64,000 bases of DNA from positions 1 through 64,000 of the forward strand of contig NZ_SCWF01000006.1 in the NCBI RefSeq assembly GCF_004359575.1. Reading direction: 5' to 3'. Shown here piece by piece: positions 1 through 8,724 of this stretch. The position numbers and the translations under genes were made by a program. Each line of letters opens with the position of its first letter. Within the stretch, counting starts at the first letter, position 1. Under the pieces are notes generated by a model. It ran no database searches. It was not told the origin of the DNA and was given only the letters and a program-made list of their open reading frames with translations. The DNA is from Macrococcus bovicus. Lineage in GTDB: Bacteria; Bacillota; Bacilli; Staphylococcales; Staphylococcaceae.

Positions 1-110
<110 letters not shown>

Positions 111-281
111 GTGTTTGATAAAGCTCTCTGATTGGTTAAGCCAATCACTCTTTAACATTGTACAAACTCGGCTACGCGAGTTTGCAAATGCGACTAGCGA
201 TTAAAATCGCAGTCTTATTTGGAATTAACGTTGACATATTGTCATTCAGTTTTCAATGTTCATTTGGTGTTACAAGATTAA
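111..281 (-). other. 16S rRNA leader with three hairpins
   Basis: This is the transcribed leader between the nearest promoter and the mature 16S end, on the minus strand. I see three hairpins: 130-146 (6-bp stem), 164-183 (7-bp stem) and 192-214 (stem with one bulged base, core palindrome 197-210). A stretch at about 221-260 reads on the minus strand as TTGAAAACTGAATGACA followed by CAATATGTCAACG, which resembles leader and spacer sequence of other staphylococcal rrn operons. Such leaders pair with sequence after 16S to form the RNase III stalk; that partner is outside the window. A short plus-strand reading frame here (158-412) is not a gene. Confidence 0.7.
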
Positions 282-310
282 ATTATAACAGCTTAGCTTG
301 TGCTTTGCAA
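282..310 (-). promoter_or_regulatory. rrn promoter proximal to 16S
   Basis: On the minus strand a -35 hexamer TTGCAA (305-310) and a perfect -10 TATAAT (282-287) are separated by exactly 17 bases. It is the closest of three tandem promoters, about 170 bases before the mature 16S end. Confidence 0.75.
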
Positions 311-389
311 GACTTTTATTCAAGAAGTTTTACACTTCGTATCAGTCATTTAAAGTTAAGTTGCTGTCTCTTTCAAGCTTGCATTAAAA

Positions 390-418
390 ATTTTACTCGA
401 ATGAATTGCTAGTTTCAA
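390..418 (-). promoter_or_regulatory. rrn promoter, middle
   Basis: On the minus strand -35 TTGAAA (413-418) and -10 TAAAAT (390-395) are separated by 17 bases. It lies 108 bases upstream of the proximal promoter in the same orientation. Confidence 0.65.
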
Positions 419-493
419 GTATCTTTTTTACACTTTCGAAAATTCATTTTTCAATGTTTTTCTGAGGTGCCTGTCGTTTTCAGCGACTTTTAT

Positions 494-522
494 ATCTTAG
501 CAAGCTTCTGCCGGAGCGTCAA
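494..522 (-). promoter_or_regulatory. rrn promoter, distal
   Basis: On the minus strand -35 TTGACG (517-522) and -10 TAAGAT (494-499) are separated by 17 bases. It lies 104 bases upstream of the middle promoter, giving three evenly spaced tandem promoters. The divergent ygzB promoter region starts about 30 bases further on. Confidence 0.7.
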
Positions 523-615
523 TACTTTTCTTCATTTTTTTCAAAAATTCTTCTGACAGGTTATGAACGAGTTTTATGCTATACTTTCTTCAGTATTCAA
601 ATAAGGAGTGTTGCT

Positions 616-1011
616 ATGAAATGGAACAAGAAGCCGACGAGTAAAATCAACCGCATCCGCTCCTGGGCGCTCGGTCTGATCTTCGCTGCAATGATTGTCA
701 TGTATTTAGGGGTTGTCCTTCTATATATGGCACACAGTAAAGTACTCTTTGCCATCTTCCTGCTGCTCGGGACACTTGCTTTCCTGCTCAGTTTTATTGT
801 CTACTTCTGGATTGGCATGCTTTCGATGCGTGCCGTGACTGTGCTCTGTCCTAACTGCAATCATTATACGAAGATGCTGGGACGTGCTGATATCTGCGCG
901 AACTGCAATGAGCCTCTTACTTTAGATCCGTCACTTGAAGGTAAGGCTTTTAGTGAGGACTATAACAATAAGCGCAAAAGTGCAGCAATGGAAAAAAAGG
1001 AAGAACGCTGA
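616..1011 (+). CDS. ygzB: YgzB-like membrane protein (UPF0295)
   Basis: A 131-residue protein with two predicted membrane helices (about residues 15-38 and 43-68) and a cytoplasmic-looking tail holding a CPNC...CANC pair (roughly residues 88-107) that could form a zinc knuckle. Length, topology and place match the UPF0295/YgzB family, which also sits beside perR in Bacillus subtilis. The biochemical role is unknown. The start is set by GGAG eight bases upstream. A possible promoter is CTGACA (553-558) with TATGCT (575-580), spacer 16. The gene converges on perR and both end in the same hairpin, so the last five residues (KKEER) are identical to those of PerR. Confidence 0.85.
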   Translation: MKWNKKPTSKINRIRSWALGLIFAAMIVMYLGVVLLYMAHSKVLFAIFLLLGTLAFLLSFIVYFWIGMLSMRAVTVLCPNCNHYTKMLGRADICANCNEPLTLDPSLEGKAFSEDYNNKRKSAAMEKKEER

Positions 1012-1031
1012 ATCAGCGTTCTTCCTTTTTT
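993..1031. terminator. Shared bidirectional terminator of ygzB and perR
   Basis: A perfect 39-base palindrome (19-bp arms, one central base at 1012) with A/T tracts at both ends. It contains both stop codons (1009-1011 and 1013-1015) and the last codons of both genes. Confidence 0.92.
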
Positions 1032-1468
1032 GCGCATTCCGGACAGATACCGTATATCTCCATACGATGATGGGTGATCTGATGGCCTGATAGATGCTGG
1101 GCAATCTGTTCCACTTCATCCAGACGGGGATACTGGAAATCAGTGATCTTACCGCAGCTCGTGCAGATGACATGATAATGATTGGCTGTCTCAAAGTCAT
1201 AGCGGCTAGCTGCATCACCATAAGTCAGTTCAGTGACCAGTCCACATTCCTTGAAGACTTTAAGGTTATTATAGATGGTAGCTACACTCATGCTGTCAAA
1301 CTTAGGGCTGAGGGCCTTATAGATCTCATCCGCAGTAGGATGCGTATCCGCTTCTATCAGATAGGCGAGTACGGCTTGTCTTTGCGGTGTAATTCTGACA
1401 CCCTGACCTCTTAACTGCTGCACCGCTTCCTGAAGCTTGATTTCAACTGAATGTTGTTCGACCGCCAT
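1013..1468 (-). CDS. perR: Peroxide-responsive repressor PerR (Fur family)
   Basis: A 151-residue Fur-family metalloregulator that senses hydrogen peroxide by metal-catalysed oxidation of histidines and represses oxidative-stress genes. The N-terminal winged helix shows TPQRQAVL (28-35), HPTADEIY (43-50) and SVATIYNNL (61-69). The C-terminal dimerisation and metal domain has D91, H97 and H99 plus two CxxC zinc pairs, C102/C105 and C142/C145. That pattern and the bcp/hemL neighbourhood favour PerR over Fur or Zur. GGTGAG precedes the ATG. The gene is transcribed away from bcp's end. I found no convincing PerR box directly upstream, though autoregulation is known in S. aureus. Confidence 0.93.
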   Translation of the reverse strand: MAVEQHSVEIKLQEAVQQLRGQGVRITPQRQAVLAYLIEADTHPTADEIYKALSPKFDSMSVATIYNNLKVFKECGLVTELTYGDAASRYDFETANHYHVICTSCGKITDFQYPRLDEVEQIAQHLSGHQITHHRMEIYGICPECAKKEER

Positions 1469-1535
1469 ACTCTCACCTTCTTCCCTGTTTTTATTTACTT
1501 ATCATACAACTTAATCACTAAAACTTCAATATTGC

Positions 1536-1970
1536 TTACTCGGCGAATAAGACTTCCAGCTGATTTTTCACTTTCACATCGTCTATCCGTTTTTCTATCG
1601 TTAAATCAGGACCGATGAGTAAGGTTGTGCGCACGATGCCCATCGATTCTTTGCCGAATACTTTCTTCTGCCGGTAGATACCCAGTTCTTTTGCCAGCTG
1701 ATAATCTTCATCCACCAGCAAGTCAAAACCGATATGATGCTTATTGATAAAGTTCTGGTGTTTCTTCATGGAATCGCCGTTGACACCTAGAACCTGTATG
1801 TTTTTTGCACGCAGTTCCGTCAGATGCCCGGTAAAATCAATGGCCTGTGTCGTGCATGTCGGCGTATTATCACGCGGATAGAAGTAGAGAATCGTTCTCT
1901 GACCTCTCAGATTTTGTTCGGTGATGGCCTCACCGTTCTGGTTGACCATATTGAATGCCGGTATTTTCAA
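1536..1970 (-). CDS. bcp: Thiol peroxidase of the Bcp/PrxQ family
   Basis: A 144-residue peroxiredoxin that reduces peroxides. The catalytic motif is DNTPTCTTQA with peroxidatic Cys39. The usual glycine before this Cys is Thr, and the resolving Cys five residues later is Ala43-44 sequence, so this is a one-Cys form: Cys39 is the only cysteine in the protein. The start codon is TTG (1968-1970), supported by a strong AGGAGG seven bases upstream; no in-frame ATG fits. It corresponds to ygaF in the Bacillus block. A PerR-box-like site lies 27 bases upstream, and bcp belongs to the PerR regulon in S. aureus, so peroxide induction is likely. Confidence 0.9.
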   Translation of the reverse strand: MKIPAFNMVNQNGEAITEQNLRGQRTILYFYPRDNTPTCTTQAIDFTGHLTELRAKNIQVLGVNGDSMKKHQNFINKHHIGFDLLVDEDYQLAKELGIYRQKKVFGKESMGIVRTTLLIGPDLTIEKRIDDVKVKNQLEVLFAE

Positions 1971-1996
1971 ATCAATTCCTCCTGCTCATCATTCTT

Positions 1997-2011
1997 TTAT
2001 AATTATGATAC
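1997..2011. promoter_or_regulatory. PerR box between bcp and hemL
   Basis: The sequence TTATAATTATGATAC matches the 7-1-7 PerR consensus TTATAATNATTATAA at 13 of 15 positions. It sits in the 81-base divergent gap between bcp and hemL, close to perR itself, and could serve both genes. This is a pattern match only. Confidence 0.65.
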
Positions 2012-2051
2012 GATAGGGACGAAAAAAATTTAAATAAAAGAGGTTATAGCT

Positions 2052-3350
2052 ATGAATTTCTCAGAATCTGAACGTATACAACAAGAGGCGAACGAGTATA
2101 TTTTAGGGGGCGTCAATTCCCCTTCACGCTCTTATAAGGCAGTAGGCGGCGGTGCACCTGTCGTGATGGAACGTGCAGAGGGCGCTTATTTCTATGATGT
2201 CGACGGCAACCGTTATATCGATTACCTGGCCGCGTACGGTCCGATCATCGCCGGTCACGCTCATCCTCATATTACGGCAGCCATCAAGCAGGCAGCTGAG
2301 ACTGGTGTCCTCTACGGTACACCGACGAAGCACGAAGTGACGTTCGCCAAGATGCTGCGCGAGGCGATTCCTTCTTTAGAGAAGATCCGCTTCGTCAATT
2401 CTGGTACTGAAGCTGTGATGACCACTATCCGGGTCGCGCGTGCTTTTACGAAACGTGACAAAATCATCAAGTTTGCGGGCTGCTACCACGGCCATTCTGA
2501 TTTAGTCCTTGTCGCTGCCGGCAGCGGTCCCAGCCAGTTAGGGACACCGGATTCTGCCGGCGTGCCGCAAAGTGTCGCGCAGGAAGTCATCACGGTGCCT
2601 TTCAACGATATTGATTCGTTCAAGGAGGCGATTCATCATTTCAGCGATCAGATTGCAGCGGTACTGGTTGAGCCTATCGTCGGCAACTTCGGCATCGTCG
2701 AACCCGCTGAAGGTTTCCTGCAGGCCGTCAATGATATCGCCCATGCAAATGGCACGCTGGTCATTTATGATGAAGTCATCACAGCATTCCGTTTCTGTTA
2801 CGGCGGCGCACAGGATATGCTCGGTGTCAGACCGGATCTGACTGCATTCGGCAAAATTATCGGCGGCGGTCTGCCGATCGGGGCATACGGCGGCCGTCAG
2901 GATATCATGGAGCATGTCGCGCCGCTCGGTCCTACTTATCAGGCGGGAACAATGGCAGGTAATCCGCTGAGTATGCAGGCGGGTATCGCCCTATTAGAAG
3001 TCATCAAGGAGGAAGGCACCTACGACTATCTCGATGCGCTCGGCAAAAAGCTGGAAGACGGTGTACAGGCGCTGATTGAGAAGTATGAGATACCCGCAAC
3101 CATCAATCGCCTGAAAGGTGCGATGACGCTCTACTTCACCAAGGAGAAAGTGGTGAACTATGAACAGGCAGAGAACACAGATGGCGAACTCTTCGCTCAG
3201 TTCTTCAAGCTCATGCTGAATCAAGGCATCAATCTCGCGCCTTCCAAGTACGAGGCATGGTTCATCACGGTGCGCCATACTGAAGCAGATATCGACGAGA
3301 CACTCGTCGCTGTGGAGAACAGTTTCAAGGAAATGTCGCTTGTCAAATGA
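2052..3350 (+). CDS. hemL: Glutamate-1-semialdehyde 2,1-aminomutase
   Basis: A 432-residue class III PLP aminotransferase that turns glutamate-1-semialdehyde into 5-aminolevulinate in haem synthesis. Visible motifs are GGVNSPSR near the start, NSGTEA (116-121), the aspartate of VIYDEV (237-242) and the PLP lysine K268 in AFGKIIGGG. It matches the gsaB/hemL2 form that sits beside perR in Bacillus and Staphylococcus, which is usually a second copy outside the main hem operon; whether another copy exists cannot be seen here. AGAGG precedes the ATG. The divergent promoter region shared with bcp holds a PerR-box-like site, fitting haem supply for catalase during peroxide stress. Confidence 0.93.
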   Translation: MNFSESERIQQEANEYILGGVNSPSRSYKAVGGGAPVVMERAEGAYFYDVDGNRYIDYLAAYGPIIAGHAHPHITAAIKQAAETGVLYGTPTKHEVTFAKMLREAIPSLEKIRFVNSGTEAVMTTIRVARAFTKRDKIIKFAGCYHGHSDLVLVAAGSGPSQLGTPDSAGVPQSVAQEVITVPFNDIDSFKEAIHHFSDQIAAVLVEPIVGNFGIVEPAEGFLQAVNDIAHANGTLVIYDEVITAFRFCYGGAQDMLGVRPDLTAFGKIIGGGLPIGAYGGRQDIMEHVAPLGPTYQAGTMAGNPLSMQAGIALLEVIKEEGTYDYLDALGKKLEDGVQALIEKYEIPATINRLKGAMTLYFTKEKVVNYEQAENTDGELFAQFFKLMLNQGINLAPSKYEAWFITVRHTEADIDETLVAVENSFKEMSLVK

Positions 3351-3400
3351 TGATTCCTATTGTATAAGTGAGGTACTATGATTTAAAAAGAGGTAACTGA

Positions 3401-4486
3401 ATGAAACTAGGTGCAAGAATCTTCAAGACAGGCATTGCGATTATGCTCGCGCTCTACGTCGCGCAGATGCTCGGGACACCGGGATATGTCGTCGCAGGCA
3501 TCTCGGCACTCTTCGCCATGCAGCCCAGTGTCTATCAATCCTATAAATCGGTGCTTGAGAACTTGCAAGGTAATCTGATCGGAGCCTTACTCGCCATCAT
3601 TGTCGTCCAGACATTCGGCAACCATCTCTTCATCATCGGCCTGACGACGATTATCCTGATCTCTCTTCTTGCCAAGCTGCATCTGCAGAACGTGACCGGC
3701 CTTGCCGTGGTGACCCAGCTCGTCATCATGGAGGCCACTGGCGACGATTTCCTGACTACTGCCTTCACACGTTTCGCCTTTATCATGATCGGTGTGTTAA
3801 GTGCAGCGATTGTCAATCTGCTGTTTCTGCCGCCGCAGTATGAGACGAAGCTCTACTATACGTGTCAGCAGATCGGCAACGATATATTCAAATGGCTGCG
3901 CCTCAGCATCAACGGCTCCAGTGAATATCATGTCGTCAAGCATGACATTGAGGATATCAGAGACCGTATCATCGCAGTTGAATCCAAGTTCAATCTCTAT
4001 AAGAATGAACGGGCGCTGACCAAAAAACAGAACTACCGCAACATCAGAAAGAAGATATTATTCAAGGAACTGATCATGACGACACGACGTGCCTATGACC
4101 TGCTCCGGAGAATCAACCGCTATGAGAATGATATTCTGCATCTGCCTGAAACAATACGTATCCAGCTGAAGTTTGAGATGGACGAACTGATGACCCTTCA
4201 TGAAGGCATCCTGATGCAGTTCAGCAATAAGCTGTCACCGACGCACCTTGCTGAGGAGAACTTCATGACCGGTGACTTCAAAAAAGACGTGCTGGAACTC
4301 ATACTTGCTGAGATGCGGAAGGTTGAAGACCCGCCTTATAATAAGCAGCATATCATCCTGATCATCAGTGCCCTCTTTGAATACCGCGAGAAACTGGAGC
4401 ATCTCGATAAACTGACGCACAGTTTCTATCATTACCATAAAGACGACAACAAGATAAAAGTGGCTGATGATATTCAGGACGTCTAA
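3401..4486 (+). CDS. ArAE/FUSC-family membrane protein (YgaE-like)
   Basis: A 361-residue protein. The N-terminal 145 residues form about five hydrophobic helices typical of the aromatic acid exporter (ArAE, DUF939) family, opening with the characteristic LGARIFKTG. The C-terminal 215 residues are charged and helical, probably a cytoplasmic domain. It occupies the position of ygaE in the Bacillus subtilis block (ygaD-ygaE-gsaB-ygaF-perR). Substrate unknown; transport is inferred from the family. AGAGG precedes the start. A paralog with the same architecture lies at 28472-29428. Confidence 0.8.
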   Translation: MKLGARIFKTGIAIMLALYVAQMLGTPGYVVAGISALFAMQPSVYQSYKSVLENLQGNLIGALLAIIVVQTFGNHLFIIGLTTIILISLLAKLHLQNVTGLAVVTQLVIMEATGDDFLTTAFTRFAFIMIGVLSAAIVNLLFLPPQYETKLYYTCQQIGNDIFKWLRLSINGSSEYHVVKHDIEDIRDRIIAVESKFNLYKNERALTKKQNYRNIRKKILFKELIMTTRRAYDLLRRINRYENDILHLPETIRIQLKFEMDELMTLHEGILMQFSNKLSPTHLAEENFMTGDFKKDVLELILAEMRKVEDPPYNKQHIILIISALFEYREKLEHLDKLTHSFYHYHKDDNKIKVADDIQDV

Positions 4487-4487
4487 A

Positions 4488-4517
4488 AAAAGGCTGACTC
4501 TTTTGAGTCAGCCTTTT
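4488..4517. terminator. Bidirectional terminator
   Basis: 13-bp stem (4488-4500 with 4505-4517), loop TTTT, A-tract before and T-tract after. It follows the ArAE gene directly and abuts the stop of the convergent mpg gene. Confidence 0.9.
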
Positions 4518-5120
4518 CTATTGCCAGCCGTTATCTACAGCCGGTCGTACTCTGTCCTTTGAGACATACGGATTCCCCGCAACTGTGAAGCGGTAAAGAT
4601 AGTCGACCGCTTCTTCCTTGTTGTCTATACCGATCCGTTTCGATGCCTGAACAGCTACCGGCACCCTGCCAGCACTTATCGTCAGCGGTCCGTCGTTCAG
4701 CCTGGTCCCGTTAAACTGGTCCCGCCTGATGCCCATGCTCTGCGTCAGCTTGCCCGGCCCGTCTGTCAGATGATCCAGCCGTCCGCGCCGTATCTGCATC
4801 GTCTCAATTCCTTCTACAGGCTCCAGTCCGCGGATGAGCACCCCTTCAGGCGAATGTTCATCCTTCGTGATGAAGTTCATGCAGTGGTGCCCATGCATGG
4901 TGTAGACATAGACGGTGCCGTAGTCGCGATACATCATCTCATTCTTTTTCGTTCTTCTGCCCTGATACGCATGGGCCGCCTTATCCTCCAGACCGAGGTA
5001 AGCCTCCACTTCTGTGATATAGCCGGACGTGACAATGCCATCAGTCATCGTTGTGATCTTCTTACCGAGCAGCGCCTGTGCTGCTGTCAGTGTATCTTCT
5101 GCCAGAAAACTTAAATCCAT
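4518..5120 (-). CDS. mpg: DNA-3-methyladenine glycosylase (AAG/MPG family)
   Basis: A 200-residue base-excision repair enzyme that removes alkylated purines such as 3-methyladenine and hypoxanthine from DNA. The family motif is at residues 35-50 (ITEVEAYLG...DKAAHA), with the catalytic glutamate in EVEAY; MYRDYGTVYVY and GPGKLTQSMGI are also typical. Length matches bacterial members. GAGGG lies upstream of the ATG. It is downstream of the exporter gene but a strong terminator separates them; I see no clear promoter in the 31 bases that remain, so read-through or a weak promoter is possible. Confidence 0.92.
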   Translation of the reverse strand: MDLSFLAEDTLTAAQALLGKKITTMTDGIVTSGYITEVEAYLGLEDKAAHAYQGRRTKKNEMMYRDYGTVYVYTMHGHHCMNFITKDEHSPEGVLIRGLEPVEGIETMQIRRGRLDHLTDGPGKLTQSMGIRRDQFNGTRLNDGPLTISAGRVPVAVQASKRIGIDNKEEAVDYLYRFTVAGNPYVSKDRVRPAVDNGWQ

Positions 5121-5151
5121 TTAACATCCCTCTTTTATGCGTACTGTTAAT

Positions 5152-5196
5152 AAAAAACCCCTCTGTTGTATGATACTTCTATCATACAACAGAGGG
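5152..5196 (-). terminator. Terminator of the ABC exporter gene
   Basis: Perfect 16-bp stem (5159-5174 with 5181-5196), six-base loop, followed on the minus strand by a T-tract (complement of 5152-5157). Confidence 0.93.
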
Positions 5197-5202
5197 AATC
5201 TG

Positions 5203-6945
5203 TTAACTATCCAAATGTTGAATCGTATAAAGATTATAATAGTGAGACTGATTGGCCATCAGTTCATCATGCGTACCGATTTCCTTGATCTCACCATTCT
5301 GTACGACGACAATTTTATCCGCATGTGTGATAGTCGATAAGCGGTGTGCCACAATAACCGTCGTGCGGTCCTTGGATAATGTTTCAAGTGCTTCCTGAAT
5401 CACCGCTTCACTCTCTAAGTCGAGCGCACTTGTCGCTTCATCCAGAATGAGGATAGGCGGGTTCTTCAGGAAGACGCGGGAGATAGCGACACGCTGCTTC
5501 TGACCGCCTGACAGCTTGACGCCCCGTTCACCGACCTCTGTATCATAACCTTCCGGCAGACTCATGATGAAGTCATGGGCATTGGCCAGTTTGGCAGCGT
5601 AGATCATCTCCTCCTCCGTCGCTTCCGGTTTACCGAGAAGAATGTTCTCGCGGATGGAATCAGAGAACAGGATGTTATCCTGCATGACCATCCCGATCTG
5701 ATTGCGCAGACTCTCTATTGTGAAGTCATCGATCGGGTGACCATCGATACAGATCTCGCCGCTCGTCACATCATAGAATCGCGGAATCAGGCTGATCATC
5801 GTCGACTTACCGCCGCCACTCATACCGACAAAGGCCACCGTTTCACCGCTTCTGATATCGAGATTGATGTCATGCAGGACTTCATTATCGTCCTCATTGT
5901 ATTTAAAGCCGACCTTCTTAAACTGAATGTCGCCATGCTGAACTTTCAGGTTCCGTGCCCCCTGTTTATCCACGACATCGTAAGGCTCATCGAACAGCTG
6001 GAACATACGGTCCATCGATGCCATACTTTGTGTGAGGGTCGTGGAGCTGGATACTAAACGACGCAGCGGTCCGTATAGACGATCCAGGTAAGCGATGAAT
6101 GCAGCCAGACTGCCGACAGAGAGACCATCACTGATGACAAGATAGGCACCGAAGCCGACGACAATCAGCGGTCCGATATCTGTGACCGTATTGATGACGG
6201 CGAAACTTTTGGCATTCCATTTCGTATGGTCAAGCGCCTTCTCGAAAAAATTCATATTCCGTTTATTGAAGCGCTCGCTCTCATTCTCTTCGATAGCAAA
6301 GCTTTTGATGACGTTCATCCCCTGCACCCGTTCATGCAGGAATCCCTGCACTTCAGCCAGTGCCTGCGAGCGGCGACGGGTCAATTTACGCAGGTTGCCG
6401 AAGAAGTAATAGACGCTGAAAATATAGAACGGAAAGACGACGAGTGAGGCAATGGTCAGTTTGACGTCCATCGTAAACATGATGACGAGCGCAATGATAA
6501 TCGTGACGAGATCCAGCCAGACATTCATGAGTCCTGTCACAATGAAGTCCTTCGTTGACTCTACATCATTGATGACCCGTGAAATGACTTCCCCGACCTT
6601 GTTGTTAGAGTAAAAGCGGACACTCAGAGCCTGCAGGTGACGATACAGCTTTTTGCGGATGTCATAAAGAATCTTGTTACTCGTCCACTGCGCAAGATAT
6701 TGTCTGTAGTACTCAACAGGCGGACGGATGACGATAAATATAAATGAAAAAATCAGCAGTACATGCCAGAGTGCATCTTTCTTTTCCGCAACCGACATCG
6801 TCTGGTTACCGATGACATCGTCAATCACGTATTTGATAAGTAACGGAATCAATAGAGGAATACCGAACTTCAGTATCCCGATGATAATAGTCAGTACAAT
6901 AAGCCATGAGTAGGGCTTAACGAACTGCAGGTAACGCCTCAACAT
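5203..6945 (-). CDS. Sav1866-type ABC multidrug exporter
   Basis: A 580-residue half-transporter: six membrane helices in about residues 1-320 followed by one ABC ATPase. It opens [10 protein letters not shown] and keeps long stretches typical of S. aureus Sav1866, for example the region around [20 protein letters not shown]. The ATPase shows Walker [10 protein letters not shown] (near 376), signature KLSGGQKQR, Walker [11 protein letters not shown] and the switch histidine in VAHRLST. It works as a homodimer that flips drugs or lipids outward. It holds the ygaD position of the Bacillus block. GGAG precedes ATG with spacing 8; an independent terminator follows. Confidence 0.93.
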   Translation of the reverse strand: MLRRYLQFVKPYSWLIVLTIIIGILKFGIPLLIPLLIKYVIDDVIGNQTMSVAEKKDALWHVLLIFSFIFIVIRPPVEYYRQYLAQWTSNKILYDIRKKLYRHLQALSVRFYSNNKVGEVISRVINDVESTKDFIVTGLMNVWLDLVTIIIALVIMFTMDVKLTIASLVVFPFYIFSVYYFFGNLRKLTRRRSQALAEVQGFLHERVQGMNVIKSFAIEENESERFNKRNMNFFEKALDHTKWNAKSFAVINTVTDIGPLIVVGFGAYLVISDGLSVGSLAAFIAYLDRLYGPLRRLVSSSTTLTQSMASMDRMFQLFDEPYDVVDKQGARNLKVQHGDIQFKKVGFKYNEDDNEVLHDINLDIRSGETVAFVGMSGGGKSTMISLIPRFYDVTSGEICIDGHPIDDFTIESLRNQIGMVMQDNILFSDSIRENILLGKPEATEEEMIYAAKLANAHDFIMSLPEGYDTEVGERGVKLSGGQKQRVAISRVFLKNPPILILDEATSALDLESEAVIQEALETLSKDRTTVIVAHRLSTITHADKIVVVQNGEIKEIGTHDELMANQSHYYNLYTIQHLDS

Positions 6946-6960
6946 GAAATCATCTCCTCA

Positions 6961-6996
6961 AAATTAAGAATCAACCTATACTCGATAGGTTGATTC
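6961..6996 (-). terminator. Terminator of the DUF402 gene
   Basis: 12-bp stem (6968-6979 with 6985-6996), five-base loop, followed on the minus strand by TTAATTTT. The stem overlaps the stop codon of the gene (6995-6997). Confidence 0.85.
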
Positions 6997-7546
6997 ATTC
7001 TTCCATCATACGCTTCTGTAAATGAAAACGCTCCTGCCAGACTTTAATGAAGTCCGGCGCGAATGGTCCTTTTTTTCTTTCAATCCATTGCTGCAAAGTA
7101 TCAACGTTTCTTCTCAGGATCTGATCAATCTCAGCGGGATAGTTCATCTGCTTCATATGCTGTTGATACTCATCTTCATCCAGGAGATGATATTTACCAT
7201 TCGGATAGACTTTGATGTCTAGATCATAGTCGATATATTTGATGGCTTCTGTATCATATACAAATGGTGAAGAGAGATTGCAGTAGTAATAGACACCATC
7301 TTCTCTGAACATACAGATGACATTGAACCAGTATTCAGCGTGAAAATAGACGATAGCGGGTTCGCGCGTCACCCACGTCCTGCCATCGCTCTCTGTTACA
7401 AGTGTCCTGTTATTCCCCCCGATAATGACATGATTGGTCCCTTTTAAAATCGTTGTTTCAGACCAGACGCGGTGAATCTTGCCGTTATGTTTATAACTTT
7501 GGATCTGCACATTCTGGCCTTCTTTTGGTATGGATTCTTTGACCAT
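6995..7546 (-). CDS. ntdP: DUF402 nucleoside tri-/diphosphatase (YgaC/Ntdp)
   Basis: A 183-residue DUF402 (former UPF0374) protein. Staphylococcal members have been described as nucleoside tri- and diphosphatases acting on phosphate esters with a divalent metal. Conserved stretches include [12 protein letters not shown] and the acidic [16 protein letters not shown] start at the ATG of [10 protein letters not shown] (7544-7546), preceded by AGGTGG with spacing 8 and matching the start of staphylococcal homologs; an in-frame GTG four codons upstream lacks such spacing. It corresponds to ygaC in Bacillus and sits between mutY and the exporter, as in S. aureus. Confidence 0.88.
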   Translation of the reverse strand: MVKESIPKEGQNVQIQSYKHNGKIHRVWSETTILKGTNHVIIGGNNRTLVTESDGRTWVTREPAIVYFHAEYWFNVICMFREDGVYYYCNLSSPFVYDTEAIKYIDYDLDIKVYPNGKYHLLDEDEYQQHMKQMNYPAEIDQILRRNVDTLQQWIERKKGPFAPDFIKVWQERFHLQKRMMEE

Positions 7547-7611
7547 GTTCCACACCACCTAGTATTTAGTATTTGCATAAATATTATAGCACAGATTGTG
7601 TATCATGAAAC

Positions 7612-8646
7612 CTATTTGCCTGCCTGGTAGTGGTCAAAGATTTTGGTCATCGACACGGGGAAGGTATACTTCTCTTTCTCTTCCAGCGCGATAAAACGAT
7701 AGTCACCCGATGCTTCATCTGTTGTTCTGGCGATGTAGACGTCCAGCAGCCAGTCAAGATGCGTAAAGCCGTGCGTCACATGCACAAACTTCTCCTTGTC
7801 ATCTGCGAGCTTCATGTCCAGTATTTCCTCGATGTCCCCCGTCGCCATATCCTCATCGAACATCGGGAACTGCCACATTCCGCCCAGCAGGCCCGACTTC
7901 GGTCGCTGCGTGATGAGAAGCTGCCCTGCGTCATTGACAATCAGCATGACCTTGTAGCGCAGTTCTTTACGTTTCAGTTTTTTGATTTTCACCGGTCGTT
8001 CAAGTACAGTACCCGCTTCAAAGGCCTCGCAGTGCTCATTCACCGGACAGAGCATGCAGATCGGGTTGCGCGGTGTACAGACCGTCGCCCCCAGTTCCAT
8101 CAGGGCCTCGTTGAAATCACCGGCACGCTCAGGCATGACCTGCATCACTTTTTCCTCAAAGTGTTTACGTGCGGCCGGCTTCGCAGTATCTGTCGGATCG
8201 TCATCGAGGCGTGAGAACACCCGGAAGACGTTGCCATCAACTGCAGGGTAAGGCAGATTGAAGGCGATGCTCATGACAGCGCCTCTCGTATAAGGTCCGA
8301 CGCCTTTCAGCGCAAGAAACTTCTCACCGTCAGCCGGGACACTGCCATAGGTCTCCTCCACTTCTCTGACCGCAGTCTGAAAATTGCGGACGCGTGAATA
8401 ATAGCCGAGCCCCTCCCAATATTTCAGCACGTCATCTTCATCCGCGCCGGCCAGACTTTCAATGGTCGGGAAGCGTTCAATGAACCTCAGGTAGTAGTCT
8501 CTCACTGTATTGACCTGTGTCTGCTGGAGCATGACTTCAGAGAGCCAGATTTTATAGGGGTCTTTTGTTTCCCGCCACGGCATCTCGCGTTTATTGATAT
8601 CAAACCAGTCCAGGAGATGTGCTGCAAATAATTCCGATTTTTTCAT
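7612..8646 (-). CDS. mutY: A/G-specific adenine glycosylase MutY
   Basis: A 344-residue repair enzyme that removes adenine mispaired with 8-oxoguanine. The catalytic core is complete: E37 in WLSEVMLQQTQ, helix-hairpin-helix LKGVGPYTRGA (113-123) with catalytic D137 in AVDGNVFR, and the iron-sulfur cluster cysteines C190, C197, C200 and C206 (CX6CX2CX5C). The C-terminal 120 residues form the MutT-like domain that reads 8-oxoG (QRPKSGLLGGMWQFP). It diverges from yfhP, the same neighbourhood as in Bacillus (yfhP-yfhQ). Confidence 0.95.
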   Translation of the reverse strand: MKKSELFAAHLLDWFDINKREMPWRETKDPYKIWLSEVMLQQTQVNTVRDYYLRFIERFPTIESLAGADEDDVLKYWEGLGYYSRVRNFQTAVREVEETYGSVPADGEKFLALKGVGPYTRGAVMSIAFNLPYPAVDGNVFRVFSRLDDDPTDTAKPAARKHFEEKVMQVMPERAGDFNEALMELGATVCTPRNPICMLCPVNEHCEAFEAGTVLERPVKIKKLKRKELRYKVMLIVNDAGQLLITQRPKSGLLGGMWQFPMFDEDMATGDIEEILDMKLADDKEKFVHVTHGFTHLDWLLDVYIARTTDEASGDYRFIALEEKEKYTFPVSMTKIFDHYQAGK

Positions 8647-8724
8647 TTTTACACCTCTTAGTCGTCAAAGTTTATGTCATTCATTCTGTTTTCATTTATA
8701 ATAAGGAAAAAGGAGGATCGTCTT

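Noticed and set aside
147-160. boxA-like CTCTTTAACATTG in the rrn leader
   Set aside because: It resembles boxA only on the plus strand, while the rRNA is transcribed from the minus strand.
158-412. Plus-strand open frame of 84 codons in the rrn leader
   Set aside because: It runs antisense through rrn promoters and leader hairpins, has no ribosome site and an odd composition.
1469-1535. Possible PerR box in front of perR
   Set aside because: The best 15-base window matches the consensus at only about half of the positions.
7630-8214. Long plus-strand frame opposite mutY
   Set aside because: It is a shadow of a clear MutY gene with all catalytic motifs on the other strand.
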